DNA of 64,000 bases from Megalonaias nervosa (taxonomy: Eukaryota; Mollusca; Bivalvia; Unionida; Unionidae). Below, piece by piece: positions 11,731-22,385 of the stretch (the first letter of the stretch is position 1; every line of letters starts with the position of its first letter). The translations under genes were made by a program, and so were the position numbers. The notes beneath the pieces were generated by a model, which saw nothing but the letters and a program-made list of their open reading frames with translations, made no database searches and was not told the DNA's origin. The stretch spans positions 1 through 64,000 of the forward strand of contig JAECUM010003709.1 in NCBI GenBank assembly GCA_016617855.1, read 5' to 3'.

Positions 11731-12082
11731 GAAGAAGACATTGAGATGTAGTTTTGACGAACTACAACGTATTGTTGCTTTAGCAACTAATAATTTTGTT
11801 GCCGTTTGTACAGTCGCCATTTACCAGTCTGATGAGGTTACTGAGTGAAGTACATGCGTCTAAAACAGTTACAGTCGACTCTTATTACAGGGGCCATGTA
11901 AGTTTCCACCCATTTTGTTGTAATACCAAATCAGCTGTTAAGATCATGCCTTCAGTACAGAGAGTTGCCTTTCTTGTTTTATCCTTGTTAAAACCAGTAT
12001 GTATCAATGAGAAGAATGAGTCTGAAGTATAAATTTATACTTTGTATCTAATATAATCACAATTTCTTTTGAAATCTTTTAC

Positions 12083-12550
12083 AGTATTTACTGACCTATA
12101 AGTCGAGTCAAACTGAGAATAACAAAGATCCTGATCTACCAGCTCATGCGGCGGCAGATCTGGGTCTTGGCAGTTTGCAGTTGAACTCATCTTATAAGCG
12201 AGCATATATTGTACATATTTTTCCCGCAATAAACATCCATTTGTTTCTTCAAAATAAAATCCTGTTGTATATTTATTATCAAAGTAGAATCGAAAGGAAT
12301 GAAACTGTGATTGAATATGCACATTTGCTGCAGATGCTATATATACTGCTAATAAGGTGGGACCAGCTGCAGACTGGATAGACCCCGATCTGCTATCACA
12401 TGATGTGCCACCAAATCTGGGTCTGTGCAGTTTGCCAGGAATACTCAGGAGAGCAAACGACACAGAATCTGTTCTGCAAGTGCATTATATAATGGCTTAT
12501 CAAGGTCTGTGTTGTTTGCAGTTGGACCCACTTTTAAGTGAATACATACA
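12083..12550. repeat. Palindromic TTATAAG-type MITE copies, left arm
   Basis: Copies at about 12083-12212 and 12350-12550 read TATAAGTCGAGTC...AACTG, GATCTGCC...GGCAGATC, CAGTTTGCAGTTG and CTTATAAGCGAG. Most of each unit is one long inverted repeat, giving a near-complete hairpin. No coding capacity is seen. Confidence 0.75.
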
Positions 12551-13698
12551 GTAAATAACTGTCGTTCTGGGAGACCAAATATTTCTTTATAAAGATACAA
12601 TTTACGATTCAATACATGTGTTTCTTTGTTCTTCTGTCAACCTGAATTTCCATTGTTATGAATGTCATTGTAATGAGATTTGACCATTAGTATTATTAAA
12701 TGTGATCTGATAGTATACATGTATTTATAAAGACCAAGTAACACATAATTAAAATATATTTATTGTATTTGAAAAGTAGCATGCTTTTCGCCATTTCATG
12801 AAATGATATAGGAGAAATATTTTCAAAGCCTTTTTGTATGGTTTTTTTCAATTGATTTTATAGTTTATGTCCCTGACGTTTAACATTTTTTTTTTTCATA
12901 AACATGATTTATTATAAGAATCTGGGGTTCCTGGGAAGAGGAGAAATGGTTATTTTAAATTACTGTTTACTTAAATTTTTTTTTTCAAAGATGGAGAGGT
13001 TGTTAATAGTTTGTGCCATCACCCTTACATTTTTGATTTAGGTTTTTTCTCTGATATGGTAAGTTACTATTAAACTCCATATTGTACATGTTCTGTACTT
13101 GGACATGTAATCAGGTAGGGTCAGAAGAATCAATGCCGTGTTAAATGTTGAATGTACTGTTTGTATTTATTGAAGAAATACTTCCATAATCTGCATTTGT
13201 TTGAATAAATATACACATACTATGTGTATCAAAATCTTTTTACACACTGTTACGATATAGATCATCTGACATTTCAATGGGTTCAATTTCACATTGTGAA
13301 CAATATGTTGGAGACACACATTTGATAGACCAATTCAAATATAATGGTTGAATTTGGTAAAATATGATCAATTGGAACAGAATCGCATTATAACAAGGGA
13401 AATCTGTACTGGCACCAGTGTCTGAGCGTTTTATATAAATACAGGAGGACAAGTCTCCAATATAACCTAATTTACAAATATAAATAATGAGATTGTATTG
13501 TTTTATAAATATAGAGCACACATTTTGATAATATATCAATTAAAATAAAACTTGAAAAAGATATGGGTATTCTTTCTGAGATGGAATCAATTGTGCTTAA
13601 TTGATTACTTTTGATAGTGTTATACTAAATTAACGGGTCTTTTCGGCAGTCGGTAATTGATGCGCTTACAAAACAAAAGCCTTTTTTAATCAGTCTGT

Positions 13699-14007
13699 TT
13701 AAAATCAGATCTCCACTGTCCTACGTGAAGATCTGACAGCGACCGCTTAGGGGTCATGTTTAGGTGACCCTTATATTAGGTAATGGGAATGCAGCTTTCA
13801 GAAATTTGAAAGTGAATCAAATCGTTCGGTACATATTGGTGCTCTTAAGCCGTATATACTACTTAATCTCCCAAACGCGAAGGTACAAGACTTCATCTGA
13901 TTGGCTGATAAAATTAACTATTATGGTAATAACACAGGTCACAAGAACATGACCTCGAAGCGGTCGCTGTCAGATCTTCACGTAGGACAGTGGAGATCTG
14001 ATTTTAA
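13699..14007. mobile_element. MITE with perfect 50-bp terminal inverted repeats, TTAA ends
   Basis: Bases 13699-13748 and 13958-14007 are exact inverted copies, starting TTAAAATCAGATCTCC and ending GCGACCGCTT. Weaker inverted similarity (GGTCATGTT...GTGACC) continues inward. TTAA at both ends would fit a piggyBac- or Kolobok-type target duplication, but the palindromic end makes this ambiguous. The right-arm copy is split by the LTR element and has diverged. Confidence 0.85.
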
Positions 14008-14279
14008 TGAGATTGCCTATATTTTGTGTATGCCTGTCATAAGGCAGGGGATATTATGCAATGGTGTTGTCTATCCGTCCATCATTTAACAGTTTTATTT
14101 CTCCACAATATCTCAAGCTGTGCAGCATCTGCAGTTATTCAACTTTGTGGATGGCTAGAACTTGAGCAAGAAAGAACCCTATTAATTTGGGGGAAAAGTC
14201 AAAGGTCAAGATCTATGGCTGAAAGAATAGCAAACTTACCGTAAATGACACGTTATGCGCTCACCCCGTATTTAATAGT

Positions 14280-14720
14280 CATCTATGTAGGTGACTGAAT
14301 TCCTTGTGCAGAAAACGTTTCTTCTTTCCATCACAGTGAACTTGACCTGTTTATCCCAAGATCGATAGGCGCATTTCTTACCATAATTTCAATCCATCCA
14401 CAAAGATTGGTACAGATATGTGATGTACAGTTATTGATACTGTGAAGAAACCATTTTCCTTTCGGTCACAGTGACCTTGACCTTTAACCCAAGAACTTTC
14501 GGGTTCTTCCTTATGACGCGTGCAAACCAATATCAAAGGCTGGTAACTGCAAATGGTGGAATGCTCAAGTTGTTATGTGAAACCGCTTTTCTTCTTTCAG
14601 TAACAGTGACCTTGACCTTGCTTTTTTAACCCATAAATCGGTGGTGTTCATTCTTATCGCAGGTGAAAACCGTCCAAAGTTTCGTAATTGTGGAATGTGG
14701 AATACTCAAGTTACTTTGCA
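14280..14720 (+). repeat. Tandem 130-150-base repeat with TGACCTTGACC
   Basis: Three degenerate units each contain CAGTGACCTTGACCTTT-like text followed by AACCCA...ATCGATAGG and TGGTAACTGCAAATGGTG-like text. The mirror copy is at 21700-22100. TCAAGGTCA on the other strand is the half-site of ERR/NR5A nuclear receptors, but function is not shown. Confidence 0.65.
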
Positions 14721-14795
14721 ACTATGTACAGTAAGACCAAGTGAGCCGATGGTTTTTCTCTGTATCTATTATAACTCATCCATCATGGGTTAGCC

Positions 14796-15266
14796 CATCT
14801 TCGCTAGCCAAGGTTCCGATGTTAACCCTAGCTACACCTTGGCGGATCGAGCATATATTTCTGTGATTCAGGTCTGTGAATTTCATTGGCTGCGGCGGCG
14901 AGCCACTGCATCCAATCAAAATTAAGTTCACATTTGAACACTGTTCCCACACGATCGGGACAAGGAGAGCACACAAAATGAATGGACTGATAACTGAGCA
15001 ATTTTCCACTGCCGGTCCGTGTTTGTGCAAATACATTTCACTCCAATACACGTGTAATGGCTTCTCTCTGGTACGTTTTCATACTTTCGATGTTAAACTA
15101 GGCAGCCGCCTAAAGCGCCAAGATTTGGTGGTAGTGGGGCCAAAAAGGAAGTACACTGTCATGTTATTCGTATATTATCATTAAATATGTAGACTAAATA
15201 ATGAAATTATTAAATTATCAACCCGAACGTGTATTAATACTAATTATCAGTTTATAGTAAGTGATG
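14796..15266. other. Spacer segment, unassigned
   Basis: The inner border of the left arm is near 14795. The sequence after it is richer in GC and CpG than the surroundings (for example GGCTGCGGCGGCGAGCC near 14890). I recognise no gene in it. Confidence 0.4.
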
Positions 15267-15274
15267 CCCTGGGG

Positions 15275-15597
15275 CAGTGACGTCACTAGGGTTGGTATCA
15301 CCAGTGCGGTAACTCATGGTGTCACCCCCATGGACCTTCTTCCTGCACAAAAATTCAAAAATTTTATAGACAGTCATGTGTGGTAACTCATGGTGTCACC
15401 CCCATGGACCCCCTTCCTGCACAAAAATTCAAAAATGTTACAGACAATCATGTGCGGTAACTCATGGAGTCACTCCCATGGACCTTCTTCCTGCACAAAA
15501 ATTTAACCATTTTATAGACAGTCACTTTGCTGTTACCCCCTCTGATGATGTCACCCGGTGGGATCGGCAACTCCCACACCTCCTAGTGACGCCACTG
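15275..15597. mobile_element. hAT-like MITE with 8-bp target duplication
   Basis: The ends CAGTGACGTCACTAGG and CCTAGTGACGCCACTG form a 16-bp inverted repeat with one mismatch. They are flanked on both sides by CCCTGGGG (15267-15274 and 15598-15605). CAGTG ends plus an 8-bp duplication are the hAT superfamily hallmark. Inside are three 74-base tandem units, starting at 15304, 15378 and 15452. It has no transposase. Confidence 0.9.
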
Positions 15598-15605
15598 CCC
15601 TGGGG

Positions 15606-16382
15606 GATGGGGACGCAAGGTGGAAGGTTCGCCTGTGATGCAAAATACCCTTGCTCCGGCCCTGTCTGACAATCGTTAGCGTCAAAATATCTTTCAATTC
15701 GTCAAAAGAATATGTCTAATACTTGCTCACATACCTACATGACCAAAATGACAGCAGTGGATAAAGAGTACCTTACACGAGAAAAAGATTTGTAAGTGGT
15801 TCCTCCGTTTGTCAATATACACTCGATATAGGAGGTGTGACTCAGTCAACCAATGAAACCATTAAATTATATAGGACACGCCGAGTTATATAATATTCGA
15901 AATCGTATATGGGAACTTCGATTCCGAAAGGTGTGACTTAAGGGCGGCTTTGGCTGTTCTATCCGCCCTTTCATTACCCTTAAATACAAATTTGATTATG
16001 CGACGACAGTACAAAAAACCTTTTCCATGCTGTATGAGCAAAAATCAAGCTTCAGTAAGCACTTGATTATTAGCGGACTCAATTTTAAAGCGTGGAAAGG
16101 AAACCCGAATAGCTGATGAAATTTGTTTTCGGTAATTTCGGAGATCAAAATGGATACTTTATTCGATAACGGGCTCAAGATGCTGCCGTCAGGGGTGAGG
16201 GCTGCAACGGCGTCTCCAATTGTTCGAACCGTATGTATATAGTACACATATCGAAGATGAAGACGAGGTTGGAGGGTATCCACAGTATATGAGGCCCGGA
16301 TTCACTGCATTTTGCTTTTAAAATAGAGAGGATTTGTTAAAACCTTTTTTAATTTGCAAAAATGAAATATATTTTTGTGTGG
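15606..16382. other. Spacer segment, unassigned, with a 95-codon minus frame
   Basis: A minus-strand frame at 15996-16283 starts MDTLQPRLHLRYVYYIHTVR and sits in a CpG-richer stretch (16130-16290). No domain is recognised. It may be a first exon or chance. Confidence 0.25.
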
Positions 16383-17186
16383 TGTAATACGACTCTCTGG
16401 TCTTAAACTAAGTAATAGAAAAGAGCAAAAAAAAAAAAAAAAAAAAACATGAAAAAGAAACAAGATTTGTAAAATTCAACAAATAATTTATTTCCCTATA
16501 ATACAAAGTGAAAATTTGAAAAGAACTTACAATTATGCGAATTAAATCCCAAATAGTCCTAAAGGTTTTATCACTAGTCCTAATGAATAGTTCTAATTAA
16601 ATTATAGTGGTGTTTGAAAGATCCAGCGCTGAAGGTGTTGATGTGACTGTAGTATCGAATGTACTAGTGTACCAATGGCCTTAACTGTAATGATGTGCCA
16701 AGAGTCTTTTGACGAATAATGATCCCCATATAATCCAAGATATCCTTGCTTGAATTCACTATAATTCCAAGTTAATGTCTCTTCAAGAAAATTACTGAGC
16801 ACTTTCTTATTCCAGAGAATAATAATCTGAATAAATAATTATAGACCAGATCAAATACTGAGCACCACAAAATGACCGAACACACTGACCATTCCGGTAG
16901 CCTAAATGGTTAGAGCATCCGCCTCGGATACTGGAGGTCACGGGTTCGAACCCCGGTCATACCAAAGACTTATAAAAATGGTGCTTGCAGCTGCTTCGCC
17001 TGCCGCTCAGCATTAAGAGCTTAGTGTTATAGTACTAGGCCTGGTGTCAGGATAATGCGTCTGGGTGGGACATGATGTTACATGTCTGTGGCATGATGCC
17101 CCGGTGCTAGACATTACTATAAATTGCTACACTGCATACATCGTAACGATATGACTGAATAATTGTTAAAGCTACGTTACGAATCC

Positions 17187-17242
<56 letters not shown>

Positions 17243-17685
17243 ATACTAAGGCAAAAACGAATATTATTTAGATAAACAAGATTATAAAGCCGTCGACTTG
17301 ACCTAGGTCACAAATAGCATTTTCTGGAAATATTAAAACTTAATAGAATTTTCAAAGCTATTTTAGTAAAATTATAATATAGAGTGTGGTAAACATCAGA
17401 TGGGGTATGTATTTTTATGAGAGAATTTAAATAACCATGACCCAGACCCAAATAAATACATTTACTTCAGCTGATACTGATCACAATATTTAACCCATTC
17501 GCATAGAGAAAATATTAACTGTCTATAATTTGTTTACCAAAATAAAAACATCATCGGTATCTCAAGTCAGGAACACAGTGAGCTTGATTTTGGACAAGGT
17601 CAAGTCCAAAATACAATTAAATTTAACACACAATGATGGACAAAAAAAGAACCTAACAAACAATACGAATTAAATATACATAACA
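16383..17685 (-). mobile_element. Solo LTR of the TGTTATG/CGTAACA family with a nested SINE
   Basis: It reads in antisense like the LTR at 22386-23301: TACGACTCTCTGGTCTTAAA at the left, ATAATTTATTTCCCTA inside, and AAATATACATAACA at 17685. Without the SINE (about 16880-17240) its length is about 920 bases, as for the other full LTR. A clean target duplication is not visible. Confidence 0.75.
16885..17240 (+). mobile_element. tRNA-derived SINE with (AC)n tail, inserted in an LTR
   Basis: The head contains an A box (TAGCCTAAATGG) and a B box (GGGTTCGAACCCC) of a tRNA-like promoter. The body reads CTGCCGCTCAGCATTAAGAG and GTCAGGATAATGCGTCTGGG, and the end is TTAAAGCTACG and (AC)n (about 17190-17238). 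The body after the tRNA part marks it as a SINE and not a tRNA gene. Confidence 0.85.
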
Positions 17686-17699
17686 GGTGATAATGGTTG

Positions 17700-18390
17700 A
17701 TAATTAATGTGGTGATTTTGGAACTTTGCTGTATTTCCAACGCTGAGGGCAATTTCGAGTGCCACAAGGTGAAATCAAATTTGGTTCAGAGTTTACATCA
17801 TGTGTAGGATCACATGGATTAGAAGATAGTTTGGTAGACATTACGAAGAGAAAGTTCTAAATGCATCCATCATCCAAGTCCCTTACTGTGGATTAGATGA
17901 AGCGTCTGCAGGCAAGATTTTCAAGTTGACCTGTATACAACTGAGCCATTGTCAACTTTAGATCTACCTAAAGACATGTATAACCGGAGCAAGACCTTTC
18001 GATTCAAAACCCAATCTGTATTTGCCAGAACTCGTATTAAATCTAATTTTGAGTCCCTCAGGTATCTAATATCTGGAAGGAAAGTTAGTCTACGATTGAA
18101 AAAATGTTCATAAAATTTTGGCTCCTCCACAACAAGAATAAAATAACCTTCAAGTTATAGTACTGAGTCAACACAAAGTTGATGTGATCGGTTGATGCTA
18201 ATACAAATTCAGATTCTGAAACTTTGAACTTTGGTCCTTCAGCACATTTCTGATTTTTGTTTAGATTATGTGTACCTGACGGCATACTCGTTGTTCTTAG
18301 CAAATCATAAAGTCGTCAGCATAATATGTGTACTTGACGGCATACTCGTTGTTCTTAGCAAATCATAAAGTCGTCAGCATAAGCAGTCAG
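17700..18390 (-). pseudogene. Non-LTR retrotransposon RT remnant
   Basis: On the minus strand the YADDF catalytic motif of a LINE reverse transcriptase occurs twice, because of a 58-base tandem duplication (18269 and 18327). It is followed by EEPKFYEHFFNRRLTFLPDI and by NRKVLLRLYMSLGRSKVDN then GSVVY, which resemble the RT C-terminal part LLRLYRSLIRSKLDYGSxVY of jockey/CR1-type elements. Frameshifts and stops are frequent and both ends are missing. Confidence 0.78.
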
Positions 18391-18404
18391 TTCCTGGATT
18401 AAGG

Positions 18405-19085
18405 CATTTTTATACGACTCTATGGTCTTAAAATAAGCAACAGAAATGAGCGAAAACCAACACGTTTTGTAAAATTCAACAAATAATGTTTTTCATTAGA
18501 ATACAAAATTTAAAAAGAACTTACAGCATTGTGAATTAAATTCCCAATAATCCTAAAAGTTTTATTATAAGTCCAAATGTATAGAGTTCCAAATGAATTC
18601 CAGTGATGTTCCCAAAAAATTCCTGTATTGAAGGTGCTGATGTGCCAACATGGATCACAATCATATGATCCACACTGTCATGGAATGAATTCACAATAAT
18701 TCCAAAAATAATTATTTAGTGCAAGAAGTATTAATAAGTACTTTGTAATTCCAGTGAATAATTTAAATATATAAATCTTCTCAAACAAACCTGAACACAA
18801 CAACGAGACTGATTCCGCTTCAAATGTTATGGTAGGAATGAAAATTCTAGTATAATCAACCTTAATATAAGATCCTAAGACACAATTTAAGAACCAGGAT
18901 GAGGGTAATTTTCTCATCACATTTGTTTCCATAATATTCTAAGTTGTAAACAAGGTCAGGTTTGTGATTAAAAATTTAGTAAAGAACATATAAAACAGCA
19001 GATATTCACATGGGGAACACCAATGTCCTAAAATCAAATTCAAGTAAACACGTTTACCTCTGGAAATAATGTTCTGAATATTTAA
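18405..19085 (-). mobile_element. Fragment of the TGTTATG/CGTAACA-family LTR
   Basis: It starts TACGACTCTATGGTCTTAAA and follows the same order as 16383-16850 and 22386-22800 (GTAAAATTCAACAAATAAT, then AATTCCAGTGAATAATTT). The inner end is not clear because similarity fades before the (CATA)n run. Confidence 0.6.
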
Positions 19086-19089
19086 AATA

Positions 19090-19175
19090 CAAACATACAT
19101 ACATACATACATACATACATACATACATACATACATACATACATACATACATACATACATACATACATACATACA
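19090..19175. repeat. (CATA)n microsatellite
   Basis: About 20 perfect tetranucleotide copies. The array replaces the tRNA head of the adjoining SINE body. Confidence 0.97.
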
Positions 19176-19392
19176 TCTTGTAAAGATGGTACTAGCGGCT
19201 ACCTCGTTTGGCGCTCAGCATTAAGAGGCTAGTATTGTAGGACTGATCGGCCTCGTGTCAGGATAATGTGACTGGGTGGGACATGATGTTACATGTCTGC
19301 GACATAATGCCCCAGTGCTAGAGATCACTATAAACTGCCACACTGCAGACATGGTGGCAATATGATTGAAAAATTATTAAAGCTACGGAAAA
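19176..19392 (+). mobile_element. Headless SINE body, same family as 16885-17240
   Basis: It shares CTCAGCATTAAGAGGCTAG, GTGTCAGGATAATG, GGGTGGGACATGATGTTACA and TTAAAGCTACG with the full SINE. The tRNA-like part is missing. Confidence 0.8.
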
Positions 19393-19399
19393 ATTCGTA

Positions 19400-19882
19400 T
19401 CACATATGAATTTTTTAAAATGGCAAACATTTAATTATAGAATGAAATTGGAATAAATATTGCTTTTAAATATGACAATCTAGTAACGATGGCAATATCA
19501 GACGGCAGGTAAGCACCATCTGCATAAACATGAAAGCCCTTTATTCCAGGATGTTTGATGTCAAATTTAGTAAAATTCTGTTAAAGAATTTTTCAGAAGT
19601 CGTTGTTTTAAGTTTTTGATATTTTAATGAATGGCAGCCATATTTTATGTCAATTTAGTATCATTAATATAAAAGTGAAAGTCCTTCATGCCATTTCGCT
19701 TTGTTAAATTTGGTAAGATTATTTTCAGAAATGTTTGAAAAGTTGTTGAAAGTTTCTTTCTATTTTTAGTGAGGGTGGCCGTATTTGATGGTGGATCAGC
19801 ATCATTACTACAAACTTCATGGATTTCTGCCAGATTGCTTCTGTCAAATTTGTTTACATTCGGTTCACCGGTTACTGAGATG
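19400..19882 (+). repeat. Family B interspersed repeats (spacer)
   Basis: Degenerate units of about 130-160 bases contain TTTTTAGTAATGGCAGCCAT, TTTGATGG...GATCAGCATCATT, GAAAGTCCTTCATGCC and GTCAAATTTGGTCAAATTCT. The array resumes at 21276-21560 after the solo LTR. A longer array lies at 61500-63760. Confidence 0.7.
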
Positions 19883-19887
19883 AAGTC

Positions 19888-21270
19888 TGTCACGGAACTG
19901 TATAAATCCCTTTATTTATTAAATACATGTACTCGGGTTTCATTTTATGTGTACAACGATACCCGAGGGTGATTTATGTATATTGTACAATATTTCGAAA
20001 TAGTGAGTTCGGTTCATCCTATGCCGCACGTGCCAAGTCCTTTCGATGGGAGGAACCAAACACATCAAGTGCACAGACGATGTAATGCTGCATCGTCTGT
20101 GTATAAATGCCTCACCGTAAGACTAAATCTTTACATTACGGAGCGTCTTGTCAGTGAGCAGTCTACTTAAGGACTTGCACATCTTCAGCTGTGGAGGTAT
20201 GTGAGTTATTTATTAATTTCTTATGTATATTATAAATTGTAACTATTGTACTACCACGTTTATTTTTTGTATATTTTCAATGTATCTTTGGCTTGCGTAG
20301 TATAATGCAAATATTTTCTATTCTTGTTTGTAACTTAGCAAGAGATTTACATTAATAATATAAAGTTGCATTTTATTAAGAAACGTTTAGTACCATAGGA
20401 TTCTTATCGGACACAGGTAGGTTCACTTCTGAACCTGTTTATTGCTTTGTAATGTTGTGCCGATAATGTAATTTGTATAGCTTACCGTATATAATGTCAT
20501 TACGTTTTACCGTATATGCCCGTGCCATACGTGCTAGATTTATTTTCAGCAGATCGTATTCGACGTGGTACCAGCTGTAGAGCTAACCATAGAAGTTGAC
20601 CATCGCAGCTGTAAGGCTGAACCATAGCAGCCGTAGAGCTGAGTGAACAGTGTTGCTGGTCGAGTAGCAGGTGATCGGGAGTTGCTGACCGAATTGGTGG
20701 GCGCTGATTGCTTGATTGACCAAGGAATTAAATGGTGGTCGGTGACTACCTGAAATGCTGACTTCTTGATTGACCAGTGTGACTGGTAGCCAAATTTTCT
20801 GGTGACGGAGTGTTTTGTGTTAAGCTAATTTTGGGGTTTGTTATACCCAGTTTTTTCAGAACTGTAAAGATATTTTGTATGATATATGTCCCTTTGTTTT
20901 TATAATTTTACTGTTTGAGTAAAGTAACTCATCTTTCACTATTTGAGTGAACACATTTTACCATATGCGTAAAGTACATCATTTTTATTATTTGAGCAAA
21001 ACACATCATTCTTTTTGTTGTGTGAAATTACTGTGAATCATTAACCTTTGTCCTTTTACTGTGTAAGATCATCTATTTGTATTCATATTTATGTTGCATT
21101 ATTAGGTTCGTGCGGATTGTGTTAATGTGTCCAATATTTGGTCTTATACACGCACGTATTAATCATAATTCTTTTCTCATTCAAGTCATTCATCAATAAA
21201 CATTGTATCTGTATCACCATCAAAAGTGTTCTTTTATAAATCCGAAATCCAACCCGGTTATCTTGTCACA
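19888..21270 (+). mobile_element. Solo LTR (Ty3/gypsy-type), 5-bp target duplication
   Basis: The ends are TGTCACGGAACTG and TATCTTGTCACA (TG...CA), flanked by AAGTC at 19883-19887 and 21271-21275. It interrupts a family B unit (GAAGTC|ATT). A TATA-like GTATAAATGCC at about 20100 and a CAATAAACATTG poly(A) signal near 21194-21200 fit an LTR promoter and R region. The LTR is 1383 bases long and no internal region remains. Confidence 0.85.
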
Positions 21271-21275
21271 AAGTC

Positions 21276-21609
21276 ATTTTAACGTTTTTCTCTTTTTAGC
21301 GTTGGTTGCCATATTTAAGGGAGGATCGGCCCATTCGTAAAAATATGAAAGAGCTTTCGTCAGAATGATTTTTATTACATTTGGAAGAATTCTGTTGCGT
21401 TTTGTGTTTTGAAGAAATTGTTTATTAAAGATATTGTTTAGTTTTAATTTTAGTAATGGCAGCCATACTGGATGGTAAATCAGCATTACTTGTACAAATT
21501 TGAAACGTCTTTTTTTTCCAGGATGTTATTTGCCAAATTTGGCTGAAATTGGCCTGGTGGCGTTTGGCAAGAAGTTGAAAACAGTAATTGTTCACGGGCA
21601 GATGGCTTT
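21276..21609 (+). repeat. Family B repeats, continued, ending in a doubled 20-mer
   Basis: Family B text (AGCGTTGGTTGCCATATTTA, GGCAGCCATACTGGATGG) continues from before the solo LTR. At about 21590-21625 GTTCACGGGCAGA occurs twice in tandem, just at the inner border of the right arm. Confidence 0.65.
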
Positions 21610-22385
21610 GTTCACGGGCAGACGGCTAACCCATGATGGATGATCTTATTAGAGATAAACCATAGGCTCACTTAACCTTATATAGTTACATAGTGACACA
21701 AGTTCTCCGCCATCTACAGTTACCAAAATTGGACGGTTTTCACCTGCGGTAAGAACGAACCCTATCGATTTAGGGGTAAAAAAAGAGCCATGGTCACTGT
21801 TACTGAAAGAAGAAAAGTGGTTTCATACAACAACTTGAGCACTCCACCATTTGCAGCTACCAGCCTTTGATAATGGCTTGCACATGTCATAAGGAAGAAC
21901 TCGATAGTTCTTAGGGTGAAAAGGTCAAGGCCATTGTGACTGAAAGAAAATGGTTTCTTCACAGTAACTGTAACAGTACATCACATACCTATACCAATCT
22001 TTGTGGATGGATTGAAATTATGTTAAGGAAGACACCTATCAATCTTAGGGTCAAAAGGCCAATCTCACTGTGATGGAAAGAAAAAACGGTTTCTGCATAA
22101 AGAATTCAGTCAGCTACATAGATGATTGCTTTCAGTCAAAGATCTTGACCTTTTGACTTTTTCCCTCAAATTAATAGGGTTCTTTCTTGCTCAAGTTCAA
22201 GCCATTAACAAAGTTGGATAACTGCAGATGGTGCACAATTTGAATTACTGTGGAGAAACAAAACTGGTAAATGATGGATGGATGGACAACACCATTGCAT
22301 AATATACCCTGCCTTAAGACAGGCATATGAAAAGGCAATTTCATTAAAATCAGATCTCCACTGTTCTACGTGAAGATCTGACAGC

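Larger units (their letters stand above)
2478..14795 (+). repeat. Left arm of a large inverted duplication
   Basis: Reading this arm forward matches the reverse complement of 21610-36205 in the same order. Anchors: 2540-2740 with 35980-36180; 3240-3275 with 33985-34010 (around a private SINE); 5990-6370 with 30650-31010; 7180-7500 with 29520-29830; 9770-9960 with 29330-29490; 12040-12550 with 26930-27440; 13240-13340 with 25840-26245; 14030-14790 with 21610-22330. Divergence by eye is about 5-12 percent in samples. Private to this arm are the fold-back element 7505-9760 and a non-matching block at about 10110-11105. A 40-base sequence (GAGGATCCAG... type) is doubled at 2819-2900 here and single in the other arm. 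Confidence 0.93.

Noticed and set aside
12035..12463. 142-codon minus-strand frame
   Set aside because: It runs through palindromic MITE copies and is not kept in the mirror arm.
16885..16966. Possible functional tRNA gene with A and B boxes
   Set aside because: It is followed by a conserved non-tRNA body and an (AC)n tail, and the same body recurs at 19176 without the head. It is a SINE.
18085..18303. 72-codon minus-strand frame as a separate small gene
   Set aside because: It lies between the YADD box and the C-terminal RT motifs of a decayed LINE and is best read as part of that remnant.
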